DNA of 6,126 nt from Reyranella sp. Lineage in GTDB: Bacteria; Pseudomonadota; Alphaproteobacteria; Reyranellales; Reyranellaceae. Shown one piece after another: positions 1-5,793 of the stretch. Location of the stretch: positions 1 through 6,126 of the forward strand of contig JADHLS010000344.1 in NCBI GenBank assembly GCA_016780605.1, written 5' to 3'. Below the pieces are notes generated by a model. It saw nothing but the letters and a program-made list of their open reading frames with translations, was not told the origin of the DNA and ran no database searches. Each line of letters starts with the position of its first letter. The stretch's first letter is position 1. The position numbers and the translations under genes were made by a program.

Positions 1-56
1 CGTCATGCGTGAAGCCTGAACACGGGCTGCCGGCCTCGCCTTGACGCAGATCAAGA

Positions 57-202
57 CTCATCTGGAGCGCGGACCTCCAGGTCCGCGCATGCTCTTCCGG
101 ACCGCCGGCTTCCAGCCGGCATCATGAGTATGAGCCGGCAAGACGCCGGCGGTCCGGAAGACGAAGACCATGAGCGGACCTGGAGGTCCGCGCTCCGATG
201 AG
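57..202. repeat. Large nested intergenic palindrome
   Basis: The outer arms (57-86 and 174-202) are complementary over about 29 bases with a single extra T at 63. Each outer arm is also a hairpin by itself: in the left arm GCGCGGACCT (67-76) pairs with AGGTCCGCGC (79-88) around two bases. Inside these, a perfect 16-bp pair joins 94-109 to 145-160, and four GCCGGC hexamers (104, 115, 134, 145) give alternative inner stems. It codes for nothing recognisable and looks like a repeat-family element of high-GC alphaproteobacteria. No T-tract follows it, so it is not a classical terminator. Bases 1-56 before it hold nothing I can assign; stop codons near 10-19 could be the tail of an upstream gene, but this cannot be shown. 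Confidence 0.85.
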
Positions 203-220
203 CTCATGTCCGTGCCGCCA

Positions 221-238
221 CTGTCGCGAAACTGTCAC
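221..238 (+). promoter_or_regulatory. Putative Pho box (PhoB-binding direct repeat)
   Basis: The 18 bases CTGTCGCGAAACTGTCAC form two 7-base half-sites, CTGTCGC (221-227) and CTGTCAC (232-238), separated by 4 bases. This is the 11-bp period of the known PhoB site, CTGTCAT-N4-CTGTCAT. The second half matches 6 of 7 consensus bases and the first 5 of 7. The box ends 40 bases before the start codon of a polyphosphate kinase, a gene class known to be PhoB-controlled in several proteobacteria. A matching -10 hexamer is not obvious downstream. The assignment rests on motif geometry and gene context. Confidence 0.62.
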
Positions 239-267
239 GTCCGCCGCACACCTTGCGCCAACGAAGC

Positions 268-272
268 AGGAG
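268..272 (+). promoter_or_regulatory. Ribosome binding site deciding the ppk2 start
   Basis: AGGAG at 268-272 lies 6 bases before the ATG at 279. The same reading frame stays open upstream to an ATG at 198, but that ATG lies inside the palindrome arm, would put the Pho box in coding sequence and has no comparable Shine-Dalgarno. This selects 279 as the start. Confidence 0.75.
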
Positions 273-278
273 CCGCCG

Positions 279-1199
279 ATGGATACCGACAAAGCCGATG
301 CTCAGAGCCTCGAGGACCGTATCCAGGCCGAGCTGGAGGACAATATCGACGAGGAGCTCGAGCAGGAGCTGGGCGACGAGCTTCTGGCGCGCCTGCCGGA
401 CGGCATCGCCGCGCCGCCGGACGGCGACGTCAACCGCCGCCAGTACTTCACCGAGCTGCTGCGGCTGCAGCGCGAGCTGATCAAGCTGCAGGACTGGGTG
501 GTCGACCAGAAGCTCAAGATGGTGGTGCTGTTCGAGGGCCGCGACGCCGCCGGCAAGGGCGGCGCCATCAAGCGCGTCACCCAGCGGCTCAACCCGCGCA
601 TCTGCCGCACCGTGGCGCTACCCGCGCCGACCGAGCGCGAGCGCACGCAATGGTACTTCCAGCGCTACGTCCCCCACCTGCCGGCCGGCGGCGAGATCGT
701 GCTGTTCGACCGGAGCTGGTACAACCGCGCCGGCGTCGAGCGCGTCATGGGTTTCTGCAGCGAGGCCGACGTCGAGGAGTTCTTCCGCACCGTGCCGGAG
801 TTCGAGCGCATGCTGGTGCGCTCGGGCATCGTGCTGTTGAAGTACTGGTTCTCGATCACCGACCCCGAGCAGAACCTGCGTTTCCAGATGCGCATCCACG
901 ATCCGCTGAAGCAGTGGAAGCTCAGCCCCATGGACCTGCAGTCGCGGCGGCGCTGGGAGGATTACACCAAGGCCAAGGAGGAGATGCTGGCGCGCACCCA
1001 CATCGCCGAGGCACCGTGGTGGGTGGTCGACGGCAACAACAAGCGCCGCGCGCGGTTGAACTGCATCCATCACCTGCTGCAGCAGGTGCCCTACCACGAG
1101 GTCGTGCACACGCCGGTCGTGCTGCCCGAGCGCGAGCACAAGCCCGACTATTCACGGCATCCGGTGCCGGAGTCGATGTATGTTCCGGCGGTTTATTAG
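279..1199 (+). CDS. ppk2: Polyphosphate kinase 2 (PPK2 family, class I type)
   Basis: This 306-residue cytoplasmic kinase transfers phosphate between inorganic polyphosphate and nucleoside diphosphates, so it can make GTP or ATP from polyphosphate. The P-loop is GRDAAGKGG (residues 87-95). The Walker B and following PPK2 signature FDRSWYNRAGVERVMGF occupies 143-159. The lid-region signature runs from KYWFSITDPEQ (188-198) to about residue 222 (HDPLKQWKLSP at 208-218). Length and single-domain build fit class I PPK2 enzymes of about 300 residues. Residues 9-37 form an unusually acidic, probably helical or coiled-coil N-terminus rich in Glu, Asp and Leu. The start at 279 has AGGAG 6 bases upstream, and a Pho-box-like repeat lies just before it. 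The closely similar class II and III PPK2 enzymes (AMP or AMP/ADP acceptors) cannot be excluded without alignment, so nucleotide preference is inferred. The family call itself is secure. Confidence 0.95.
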   Translation: MDTDKADAQSLEDRIQAELEDNIDEELEQELGDELLARLPDGIAAPPDGDVNRRQYFTELLRLQRELIKLQDWVVDQKLKMVVLFEGRDAAGKGGAIKRVTQRLNPRICRTVALPAPTERERTQWYFQRYVPHLPAGGEIVLFDRSWYNRAGVERVMGFCSEADVEEFFRTVPEFERMLVRSGIVLLKYWFSITDPEQNLRFQMRIHDPLKQWKLSPMDLQSRRRWEDYTKAKEEMLARTHIAEAPWWVVDGNNKRRARLNCIHHLLQQVPYHEVVHTPVVLPEREHKPDYSRHPVPESMYVPAVY

Positions 1200-1211
1200 C
1201 AACGCAGCGTG

Positions 1212-1318
1212 CCTCATCCTGAGGAGGCGCAAAGCGCCGTCTCGAAGGATGGCAACAGACAAGGTGCCCGCTGCCACCCTTCGAGACGCGGTCCTGCGGA
1301 GCGCTCCTCAGGGTGAGG
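1212..1318. repeat. Intergenic compound palindrome between ppk2 and the decarboxylase gene
   Basis: Outer arms 1212-1230 (CCTCATCCTGAGGAG followed by GCGC) and 1301-1318 (GCGCTCCTCAGGGTGAGG) are nearly complementary. Inner arms GTCTCGAAGGATGGCA (1239-1254) and TGCCACCCTTCGAGAC (1272-1287) pair with one mismatch around a 17-base loop. I recognise the 'cctcatcctgagg...gtctcgaagg' wording as a dispersed repeat type of Bradyrhizobium-like genomes. It starts 12 bases after the ppk2 stop, so the hairpin could end or stabilise the ppk2 message, but no T-run follows. It has no coding content. Confidence 0.85.
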
Positions 1319-1361
1319 TCGTTTTCGCAAGCACGCTCTGTTCGTCATCAAGGATCGCCCC

Positions 1362-3686
1362 ATGGACTTCTTCCGCCGCTTCACCGTCCTGATCGCAGCG
1401 CCCGCGTTCGATGCCGACGATCTCGAGGGACTTCGCCTCGATGAGATCTCGCGCGCCATCGAGAAGCTCGGCTTCCAGGTCGTGCGCGCGCGGCGCATCG
1501 AGGATGCGGAGATCGCGGTGCAGACCGACACGGCCATCGGCTGCATGGTCGTCGACTGGGGCAAGAAGGGCCTGGAAGGCAAGACCGCGGCGCTGATCAA
1601 CCTGATGCGCAAGCGCGGGCTCGAGCTGCCCATCGTCATCCTGGTGCGGCGCAAGCGGCTGGAGGACATCCCGGTCGAGGTCATGGACTACATCGACGGC
1701 TACATCTTCCTCGCCGAGGAGACGCCGGAATTCATCGCCCGCAACCTGGTGAGCCGGCTGAAGCAATATGCCGAGACGCTGAAGACCCCGTTCTTCGGCG
1801 CCCTGGTCGACTATGCCGAGGAAGGCAACCAGCTGTGGACCTGCCCCGGGCACAATGGCGGCGTGTTCTACAATCGCAGCCCGATCGGCCGCATCTTCGT
1901 CGAGCACCTGGGCGAATCGGTGTTCCGCGACGACCTCGACAACTCCGTGCTCGATCTCGGCGACCTGCTGGTGCACGAGGGCCCCGCGCTCAAGGCGCAG
2001 CAGGAGGCGGCGCAGATCTTCGGCGCGGAGAAGACCTACTTCGTGCTGAACGGCACCTCGTCCTCCAACAAGATCGTGCTGCAGGCGCTGGTCGCCCAGG
2101 GCGACCTGGTGCTGTTCGACCGCAACAACCACAAGGCCGCGCATCATGGCGCGCTGTTCCTGGGCCAGGGCATCCCGATCTATCTCGAGACCGACCGCAA
2201 CGCCCATGGCCTGATCGGACCGATCTTCCCGGAGGCGCTGGACGAGGCGGCGATCCGCGAGAAGATCCGCACCCATCCGCTGGTCAGCGACAAGGAGGCG
2301 TGGAAGCGCGAGCGTCCGTTCCGCGTCGCCGTCATCGAGCAGTGCACCTACGACGGCACCATCAACGACGCCCGGCTGATCGTCGAGAAGATCGGTCGTC
2401 TCTGCGACTACATCCTGTTCGACGAGGCGTGGGCCGGCTTCATGAAGTTCCATCCGATCTATGCCGGCCGCTTCGGCATGGGCCTCAACGGCCTCGGCCC
2501 CGACGCACCGGGCATCATCGTCACCCAGTCGACGCACAAGCAGCTGGCGAGCTTCAGCCAGGCCTCGCAGATCCACGTCAAGGACAGCCACATCATGGGC
2601 CAGCGGCGGCGCATCGAGCATCGCCGCTTCAACGAGTTCTTCATGCTGCACGCCTCGACCTCGCCGTTCTATCCGCTGTTCGCCTCGCTCGACGTCGGCG
2701 CGCAGATGATGAAGGGCAAGTCGGGCGAGGTGCTGTGGGACGACACCATCCGGCTCGGCATCGAGCTGCGCAAGAAGGTGCGGGCGATACGCCGCGAGTT
2801 CGGCGAGCGCGAGAGCGATCCGGCGCGGCGCTGGTTCTTCGAGGCCTTCGTGCCCGACCAGGTCGGCAACGTGCCGTGGGAGGACCTGCCGACCGACGAG
2901 CTCGCCTCCAACCCGCGCTACTGGGAGCTCGCGCCCGACCAGCGCTGGCACGGCTTCGACCACGTGGCGCCGCATTACGCCATCACCGATCCCAACAAGC
3001 TGATCCTGCTGACGCCGGGCTTCGACCGGCAGACCGGCCTCTATGCCGAGCACGGCATCCCCGCGCCCGTCGTGGCGCAGTATCTGCGCGAAAACCAGGT
3101 GGTGCCGGAGAAGAACGACCTCAATTCGCTGCTGTTCCTTCTGACGCCCGGCGTGGAATCGAGCAAGGCCGGCACGCTCCTGAGCTCGCTGGTCGCCTTC
3201 AAGAAGCTGCACGACGACAATGCGCGGCTGGAGGACTCGATCGGCGAGTTCGTGGCCCGCCGGCCGAAGCGCTACGCCGGCCTGCGCCTGCGCGATCTTT
3301 GCGCCGAGATGCATGCCTTCTTCCGCGACAGCGGCGTCAGCACGCTGCAGCGTGCGCAGTTCGCGCCCGAGCACCTGCCGACCCCGGTGATGGCGCCGCA
3401 CGAGGCGGTGCAGCGGCTGGTGCGCAACGACGTCGACTACGTGCCGATCGACAAGGCCGTCGGGCGCATCGCCACGACGCTGTTCGTTGTCTACCCGCCG
3501 GGCATCGCCAGCATCGTGCCGGGCGAGCGGCTCGACGAGCGGGCGCGGCCGATGCTTGATTATCTAAGAATGTTCGAAAAGGCGGCCAATCTGTTCCCCG
3601 GCTTCGAGGTCGAGGTCCAGGGCATCTATCGCGAAGTCGAAAGCGACGGCAGCGTGCGGCTCTGCACCTACGTGGTGCGGGAGTAG
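1362..3686 (+). CDS. Fold-type-I Orn/Lys/Arg decarboxylase, probably ornithine decarboxylase (SpeC/SpeF-like)
   Basis: This 774-residue PLP enzyme probably converts ornithine to putrescine and CO2 in the cytoplasm. An N-terminal CheY-like 'wing' domain (about 1-130) leads into the PLP-binding core. The core shows CPGHNGG (161-167), the phosphate-binding GTSSSNK (231-237), RNNHK with the ring-stacking His257, DEAW with the pyridine-contacting Asp354, and STHK with the PLP Schiff-base Lys393. Several stretches read like E. coli SpeC/SpeF rather than AdiA or LdcI/CadA: VLNGTSSSNK, DLVLFDRNNHK, HVKDSHI after the lysine, and MLHASTSPFYPLFASLD. It is slightly longer than E. coli SpeC (711) and SpeF (732). 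The ATG at 1362 has AAGGA 7 bases upstream. The gene follows ppk2 on the same strand across 162 bases with a palindrome, so co-transcription is possible but unproven. Substrate is inferred from remembered motifs; lysine or arginine remain alternatives. The family call is secure. Confidence 0.93.
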   Translation: MDFFRRFTVLIAAPAFDADDLEGLRLDEISRAIEKLGFQVVRARRIEDAEIAVQTDTAIGCMVVDWGKKGLEGKTAALINLMRKRGLELPIVILVRRKRLEDIPVEVMDYIDGYIFLAEETPEFIARNLVSRLKQYAETLKTPFFGALVDYAEEGNQLWTCPGHNGGVFYNRSPIGRIFVEHLGESVFRDDLDNSVLDLGDLLVHEGPALKAQQEAAQIFGAEKTYFVLNGTSSSNKIVLQALVAQGDLVLFDRNNHKAAHHGALFLGQGIPIYLETDRNAHGLIGPIFPEALDEAAIREKIRTHPLVSDKEAWKRERPFRVAVIEQCTYDGTINDARLIVEKIGRLCDYILFDEAWAGFMKFHPIYAGRFGMGLNGLGPDAPGIIVTQSTHKQLASFSQASQIHVKDSHIMGQRRRIEHRRFNEFFMLHASTSPFYPLFASLDVGAQMMKGKSGEVLWDDTIRLGIELRKKVRAIRREFGERESDPARRWFFEAFVPDQVGNVPWEDLPTDELASNPRYWELAPDQRWHGFDHVAPHYAITDPNKLILLTPGFDRQTGLYAEHGIPAPVVAQYLRENQVVPEKNDLNSLLFLLTPGVESSKAGTLLSSLVAFKKLHDDNARLEDSIGEFVARRPKRYAGLRLRDLCAEMHAFFRDSGVSTLQRAQFAPEHLPTPVMAPHEAVQRLVRNDVDYVPIDKAVGRIATTLFVVYPPGIASIVPGERLDERARPMLDYLRMFEKAANLFPGFEVEVQGIYREVESDGSVRLCTYVVRE

Positions 3687-3689
3687 CGT

Positions 3690-3813
3690 CCCGTCATCCC
3701 GAGCGGAGCCGCTCGAAGGGCGGCGTAGTCGAGGGACCTATTTTGTCGACGCGCTGACAAAACCGGTCCCGCCGCTACGCCTCGCTGCGCGCGGCTCCGG
3801 TCGGGATGACGGG
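3690..3813. repeat. Intergenic palindrome at the convergent gene ends
   Basis: Arms 3690-3712 and 3791-3813 pair over 23 bases with one mismatch. Inside, GGGACC (3733-3738) pairs with GGTCCC (3765-3770), and TTTTGTC (3741-3747) pairs with GACAAAA (3756-3762) around an 8-base loop. It begins 4 bases after the decarboxylase stop and runs into the 3' end of the convergent acetyltransferase gene, whose stop codon (3775-3777) and last 12 sense codons lie inside it. The symmetric structure between converging genes could act as a bidirectional terminator or mRNA 3' stabiliser, which is an inference. Confidence 0.85.
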
Positions 3814-4362
3814 ATTTTCGTCAGGCTCCGTCGTCGCTCCCTCACCCAGCGCACGTTGCATCAGTAGCGTGTCGGTCCAGCGGCCGAATCGGTAGCCGAC
3901 GCCTTCGAGCAGGCCGGCGCGGCGGAAGCCGAACGCCTCATGCAGGCTCTGCGACGGAAGGTTCTCGGCATCGACGTAGCCGATCATCTGGCGAAAGCCC
4001 TCCGAGGTGCAGGCCTCGATCAGCGCCGGCAGCAGCAGGCGGCCGATGCCGGAGCGCATATGGTCGGGGTGGACATAGATCGAATGCTTGACGGCATGGC
4101 GGTAGGCCGGCCGCTTGCGGAAGGGCACGGCGTAGGCATAACCCACGATCACGCCGTCGCGCTCGGCCACGAGGTGCGGCAGGCGGCGCTTCATCATGTT
4201 CTTGCGCCGCCGCTTGATGTCGTCACCGAGCAGCGGCTCGGCATCGAACGTCCCCAGCCCATGGCTGATGTGATGCGTGTAGATCTCGACCATCGCCGGG
4301 ACGTCGGCCTCGGTCGAAGACCGCACGACGATGTCGCCCGCGATGGCTGCCGGTGAATCCAA
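3775..4362 (-). CDS. GNAT N-acetyltransferase, phosphinothricin/MnaT-like
   Basis: This 195-residue (from the chosen start) cytoplasmic acetyl-CoA transferase acts on an amine, probably an amino acid or analogue such as methionine sulfone, methionine sulfoximine or phosphinothricin. The N-terminal strand VVRSSTEADVPAMVEIY (12-28) is typical of this subgroup. The acetyl-CoA loop is VHPDHMRSGIGRLLL (97-111), carrying R-S-G-I-G-R. The C-terminal SLHEAFGF then GLLEGVGYRFGRWTD (about 139-164) matches the Pat/Bar/YncA pattern. I chose the TTG at 4362 because GGAAGGA (4369-4375) sits 6 bases upstream. In-frame GTGs at 4377 and 4395 are alternatives with poorer spacing. The frame stays open to 4599, but that extension crosses a terminator and another gene. 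The final residues PVIPTGAARSEA are encoded by a palindromic repeat arm and are probably not ancestral. The substrate cannot be told from sequence. Confidence 0.88.
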   Translation of the reverse strand: MDSPAAIAGDIVVRSSTEADVPAMVEIYTHHISHGLGTFDAEPLLGDDIKRRRKNMMKRRLPHLVAERDGVIVGYAYAVPFRKRPAYRHAVKHSIYVHPDHMRSGIGRLLLPALIEACTSEGFRQMIGYVDAENLPSQSLHEAFGFRRAGLLEGVGYRFGRWTDTLLMQRALGEGATTEPDENPVIPTGAARSEA

Positions 4363-4368
4363 GACTGT

Positions 4369-4375
4369 TCCTTCC
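4369..4375 (-). promoter_or_regulatory. Ribosome binding site supporting a TTG start for the GNAT gene
   Basis: On the minus strand GGAAGGA is followed by 6 bases and then TTG (4362-4360). This is the only well-spaced Shine-Dalgarno near the beginning of the conserved GNAT domain. It makes TTG a better start than the in-frame GTG at 4377, where only two bases separate AGGA from the codon. Confidence 0.55.
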
Positions 4376-4385
4376 ACGGTCCTGC

Positions 4386-4410
4386 GATCAAACACCAGGT
4401 GATCAAACAC
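4386..4410. repeat. Direct repeat upstream of the GNAT gene
   Basis: GATCAAACAC occurs at 4386-4395 and again at 4401-4410, a 15-base period. The spacer makes a small dyad, CACC-A-GGTG (4393-4401). It lies 24 bases before the chosen GNAT start and after the intrinsic terminator, where a promoter for the gene would be expected. It could be a regulator site or a chance tandem duplication; no -35/-10 pair is clear. Confidence 0.5.
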
Positions 4411-4433
4411 GGGGGGATGACAGTCCCATGACG

Positions 4434-4474
4434 AAAAAAGCCCGGGCCGCGATCCGAAGATCGACGGCCCGGGC
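4434..4474 (-). terminator. Rho-independent terminator of the small membrane protein gene
   Basis: Read on the minus strand, GCCCGGGCCG-T-CGATC, a TTCG tetraloop, and GATCGCGGCCCGGGC form a 15-bp GC-rich stem with one bulged T, followed directly by TTTTTT (4439-4434). The hairpin starts 40 bases after the stop of the 71-residue gene at 4515. The upstream side lacks a matching T-run for the plus strand, so it acts in one direction. It separates the small gene from the downstream GNAT gene. Confidence 0.93.
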
Positions 4475-4514
4475 CGACGCCCCCTCAAACTGCAGGCGTG
4501 GGAATTTCGTGTGG

Positions 4515-4730
4515 CTACTTGATGCCGTCGGCCATGGTCTTGAAGCCGGCCTGCGTCTTCGCGCCGATGTCGGTGATCTGCGAGTTGCGGTCGACCCACT
4601 CGCGGGCCTGCTGCGGCACCTCGTAACCCAGCAGCTTCTCAGGCAGCTGGATGCGAACGGTGCCGGTCAACACGAGGTAAGCGACGGCGAGGAAGCCGAG
4701 CTTGACCGCCCATCCGAGCAAGAAGCGCAT
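4515..4730 (-). CDS. Small single-pass membrane protein, function unknown
   Basis: This is a 71-residue protein I cannot assign to a named family. Residues 4-23 (LLGWAVKLGFLAVAYLVLTG) form one hydrophobic helix, so the protein is probably anchored in the inner membrane. The remaining 48 residues are polar and contain YEVPQQAREWVDRNSQITDIG, a short amphipathic-looking stretch, and end in MADGIK. The ATG at 4730 is the only sensible start. The Shine-Dalgarno is weak (GCGGAC directly before the ATG), and a TATCAT 6 bases upstream hints at a near-leaderless message. A strong intrinsic terminator 40 bases after the stop supports a real, separately transcribed gene. It resembles unnamed small proteins I associate with alphaproteobacteria, which I could not check. 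Confidence 0.78.
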   Translation of the reverse strand: MRFLLGWAVKLGFLAVAYLVLTGTVRIQLPEKLLGYEVPQQAREWVDRNSQITDIGAKTQAGFKTMADGIK

Positions 4731-4802
4731 GTCCGCATGATAGTTTCACAGCCTCAGCGATGACAGTGATCGATGGTATCAATTGTGTGTTGAGCTGAAT
4801 CA

Positions 4803-4907
4803 TTGCTGGGAGCGCGCCACTCCGTGGCGCTCAAGTAATGTCAACACAAAGAGAAGATGCGCCAGGGTCGCGGTTTACCGCGACTAGGAGTGGCGCGCTC
4901 CCAGCAA
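4803..4907. repeat. Palindrome with perfect 21-base arms downstream of the LysR gene
   Basis: The arm 4803-4823 is the exact reverse complement of 4887-4907. Nested pairs are TGGCGC (4825-4830) with GCGCCA (4859-4864), and a separate perfect hairpin GTCGCGG-TTTA-CCGCGAC (4867-4884). The left arm can also fold locally, with 4811-4821 against GTGGCGCTC (4824-4832). It begins 4 bases past the LysR stop on that gene's downstream side and ends 72 bases before the small membrane protein start. There is no T-tract. It may serve as a 3'-end structure for the lysR message. The 4731-4802 stretch shows no clear promoter. Confidence 0.88.
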
Positions 4908-4911
4908 AGAC

Positions 4912-5778
4912 TCACCTCAGCGCAAAGCTTGCGCGCACATGGTCGGCGAGATCGCGGGCGGCGAGGCTGAGGCCGGGCGGGGCGTAGAGGTTGATGCGGA
5001 ACTCGGGCAGCGGCGGCAGGCGCGCCTCGCGCGCGGCCTTGCCGTCGAACACCTCGAAGCGCGGCGGCACCGACGAGCGCAGCAACGGTGCCACCGCGAG
5101 CCCGGCCTCGATCGCGGCATAGACCGGCTCGAACCGGCTCACCTCGCACACCGCGCGCCAGTCGCGCCGCGCGCGGCCCAGCGCCTCGATCGCCACGGGT
5201 CGGAACACGCATGTCGGCGCACCCAGCGACACCGGCAGCGGATCGCGCAGATGCGCCTCGCCGCCCGGCGCGCCGACCCACACCAGCCGGTCGGTGCGCA
5301 GGGTCTCGCCATGGCGTCCGCACTCGGCCTCGGTGGTGAGGGCGAGATCGACGGCGCCCTTGCGCAGCGCCGCGCGCACCACGCTCGAATCCTCGCACAC
5401 CAGGCTGACGCGCACGCGCGGCTGGGCCTTGGCGAAGCGGCGCAGGACGGGCGGCACGAAGCTGCCGATGATGTCGTAGGGCACGCCCATGCGCACCTCG
5501 CCCTCGAAGGAGGGCGTGCGCATGGCCGACCAGACCTCGTCGTTCAGCGCCAGCAGCCGGCGCGCTTGCGCCAGCAGGCGCTCGCCGGCCGGCGCCAGCG
5601 CGAGCTTGCGGCCCTGGCGCTCGAACAGCCGGCAGTCGAGCGCCTCCTCCAGCCGCTTGATCTGCTGGCTGGCCGCGGCCTGGCTGACGCCCAGCGCCGC
5701 GGCGGCGGCCGTCACGCCATCGGAATCGACCACGCCGACAAAGGCGCGGATGAGGGAGATGTCGAGGTTTCTATGCAT
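4912..5778 (-). CDS. LysR-family transcriptional regulator
   Basis: This 288-residue DNA-binding regulator has an N-terminal winged helix-turn-helix (about 6-65). The usual LysR pattern is visible: AAAALGVSQAAASQQIKRLEEALDCRLFER (residues 25-54) followed by the LALAPAGERLL stretch. A linker helix follows, then a periplasmic-binding-protein-like effector domain (about 92-288) that would bind a small co-inducer. Length is normal for the family. The ATG at 5778 gives the standard short N-terminus; there is no Shine-Dalgarno before it, but a perfect TATAAT lies 15 bases upstream. The gene is divergent from a DapA-family gene with 70 bases between start codons. This is the classic arrangement for a LysR regulator and its target, so control of that gene and of itself is likely. 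The ligand is unknown. Confidence 0.94.
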   Translation of the reverse strand: MHRNLDISLIRAFVGVVDSDGVTAAAAALGVSQAAASQQIKRLEEALDCRLFERQGRKLALAPAGERLLAQARRLLALNDEVWSAMRTPSFEGEVRMGVPYDIIGSFVPPVLRRFAKAQPRVRVSLVCEDSSVVRAALRKGAVDLALTTEAECGRHGETLRTDRLVWVGAPGGEAHLRDPLPVSLGAPTCVFRPVAIEALGRARRDWRAVCEVSRFEPVYAAIEAGLAVAPLLRSSVPPRFEVFDGKAAREARLPPLPEFRINLYAPPGLSLAARDLADHVRASFALR

Positions 5779-5793
5779 AAGGGACTGTGAACG

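Noticed and set aside
57..202. Insertion sequence or CRISPR interpretation of the repeats
   Set aside because: There is no transposase, no target duplication I could see and no regularly spaced identical direct repeats; the structures are palindromes only.
198..278. N-terminal extension of PPK2 from ATG 198
   Set aside because: It begins in a palindrome arm, overlaps the Pho box and lacks a Shine-Dalgarno. The ATG at 279 has AGGAG at 6 bases.
170..1222. A 350-codon plus-strand frame over ppk2
   Set aside because: It is a +1-frame shadow with an Arg/Ala/Gly-rich product, while the ppk2 frame carries Walker A, Walker B and lid motifs.
1308..3401. A 697-codon open frame on the minus strand
   Set aside because: It lies fully antisense to the decarboxylase, whose catalytic motifs are intact. 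The translation is Arg/Ala/Leu-rich with no domain, the typical result of GC-rich third positions.
1835..3559. A 574-codon plus-strand frame inside the decarboxylase gene
   Set aside because: It is an out-of-frame shadow of the decarboxylase with low-complexity Arg/Pro/Ala composition and no initiation signal.
3940..4356. A 138-codon plus-strand frame antisense to the GNAT gene
   Set aside because: It has no recognisable domain and the opposite strand carries the conserved acetyl-CoA loop.
4363..4599. N-terminal extension of the GNAT protein to 4599
   Set aside because: It runs through an intrinsic terminator and overlaps the small membrane protein gene in another frame. The extra sequence is not GNAT-like.
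4754..4771. Possible second Pho box (CTGTCAT on the minus strand) before the small membrane protein gene
   Set aside because: One good half-site is present, but no partner lies at the 11-base period on either side; the next CTGTG is 15 bases away.
4939..5790. A 283-codon plus-strand frame antisense to lysR
   Set aside because: Its Ala/Arg/His-rich composition and full overlap with an intact LysR coding sequence mark it as a shadow.
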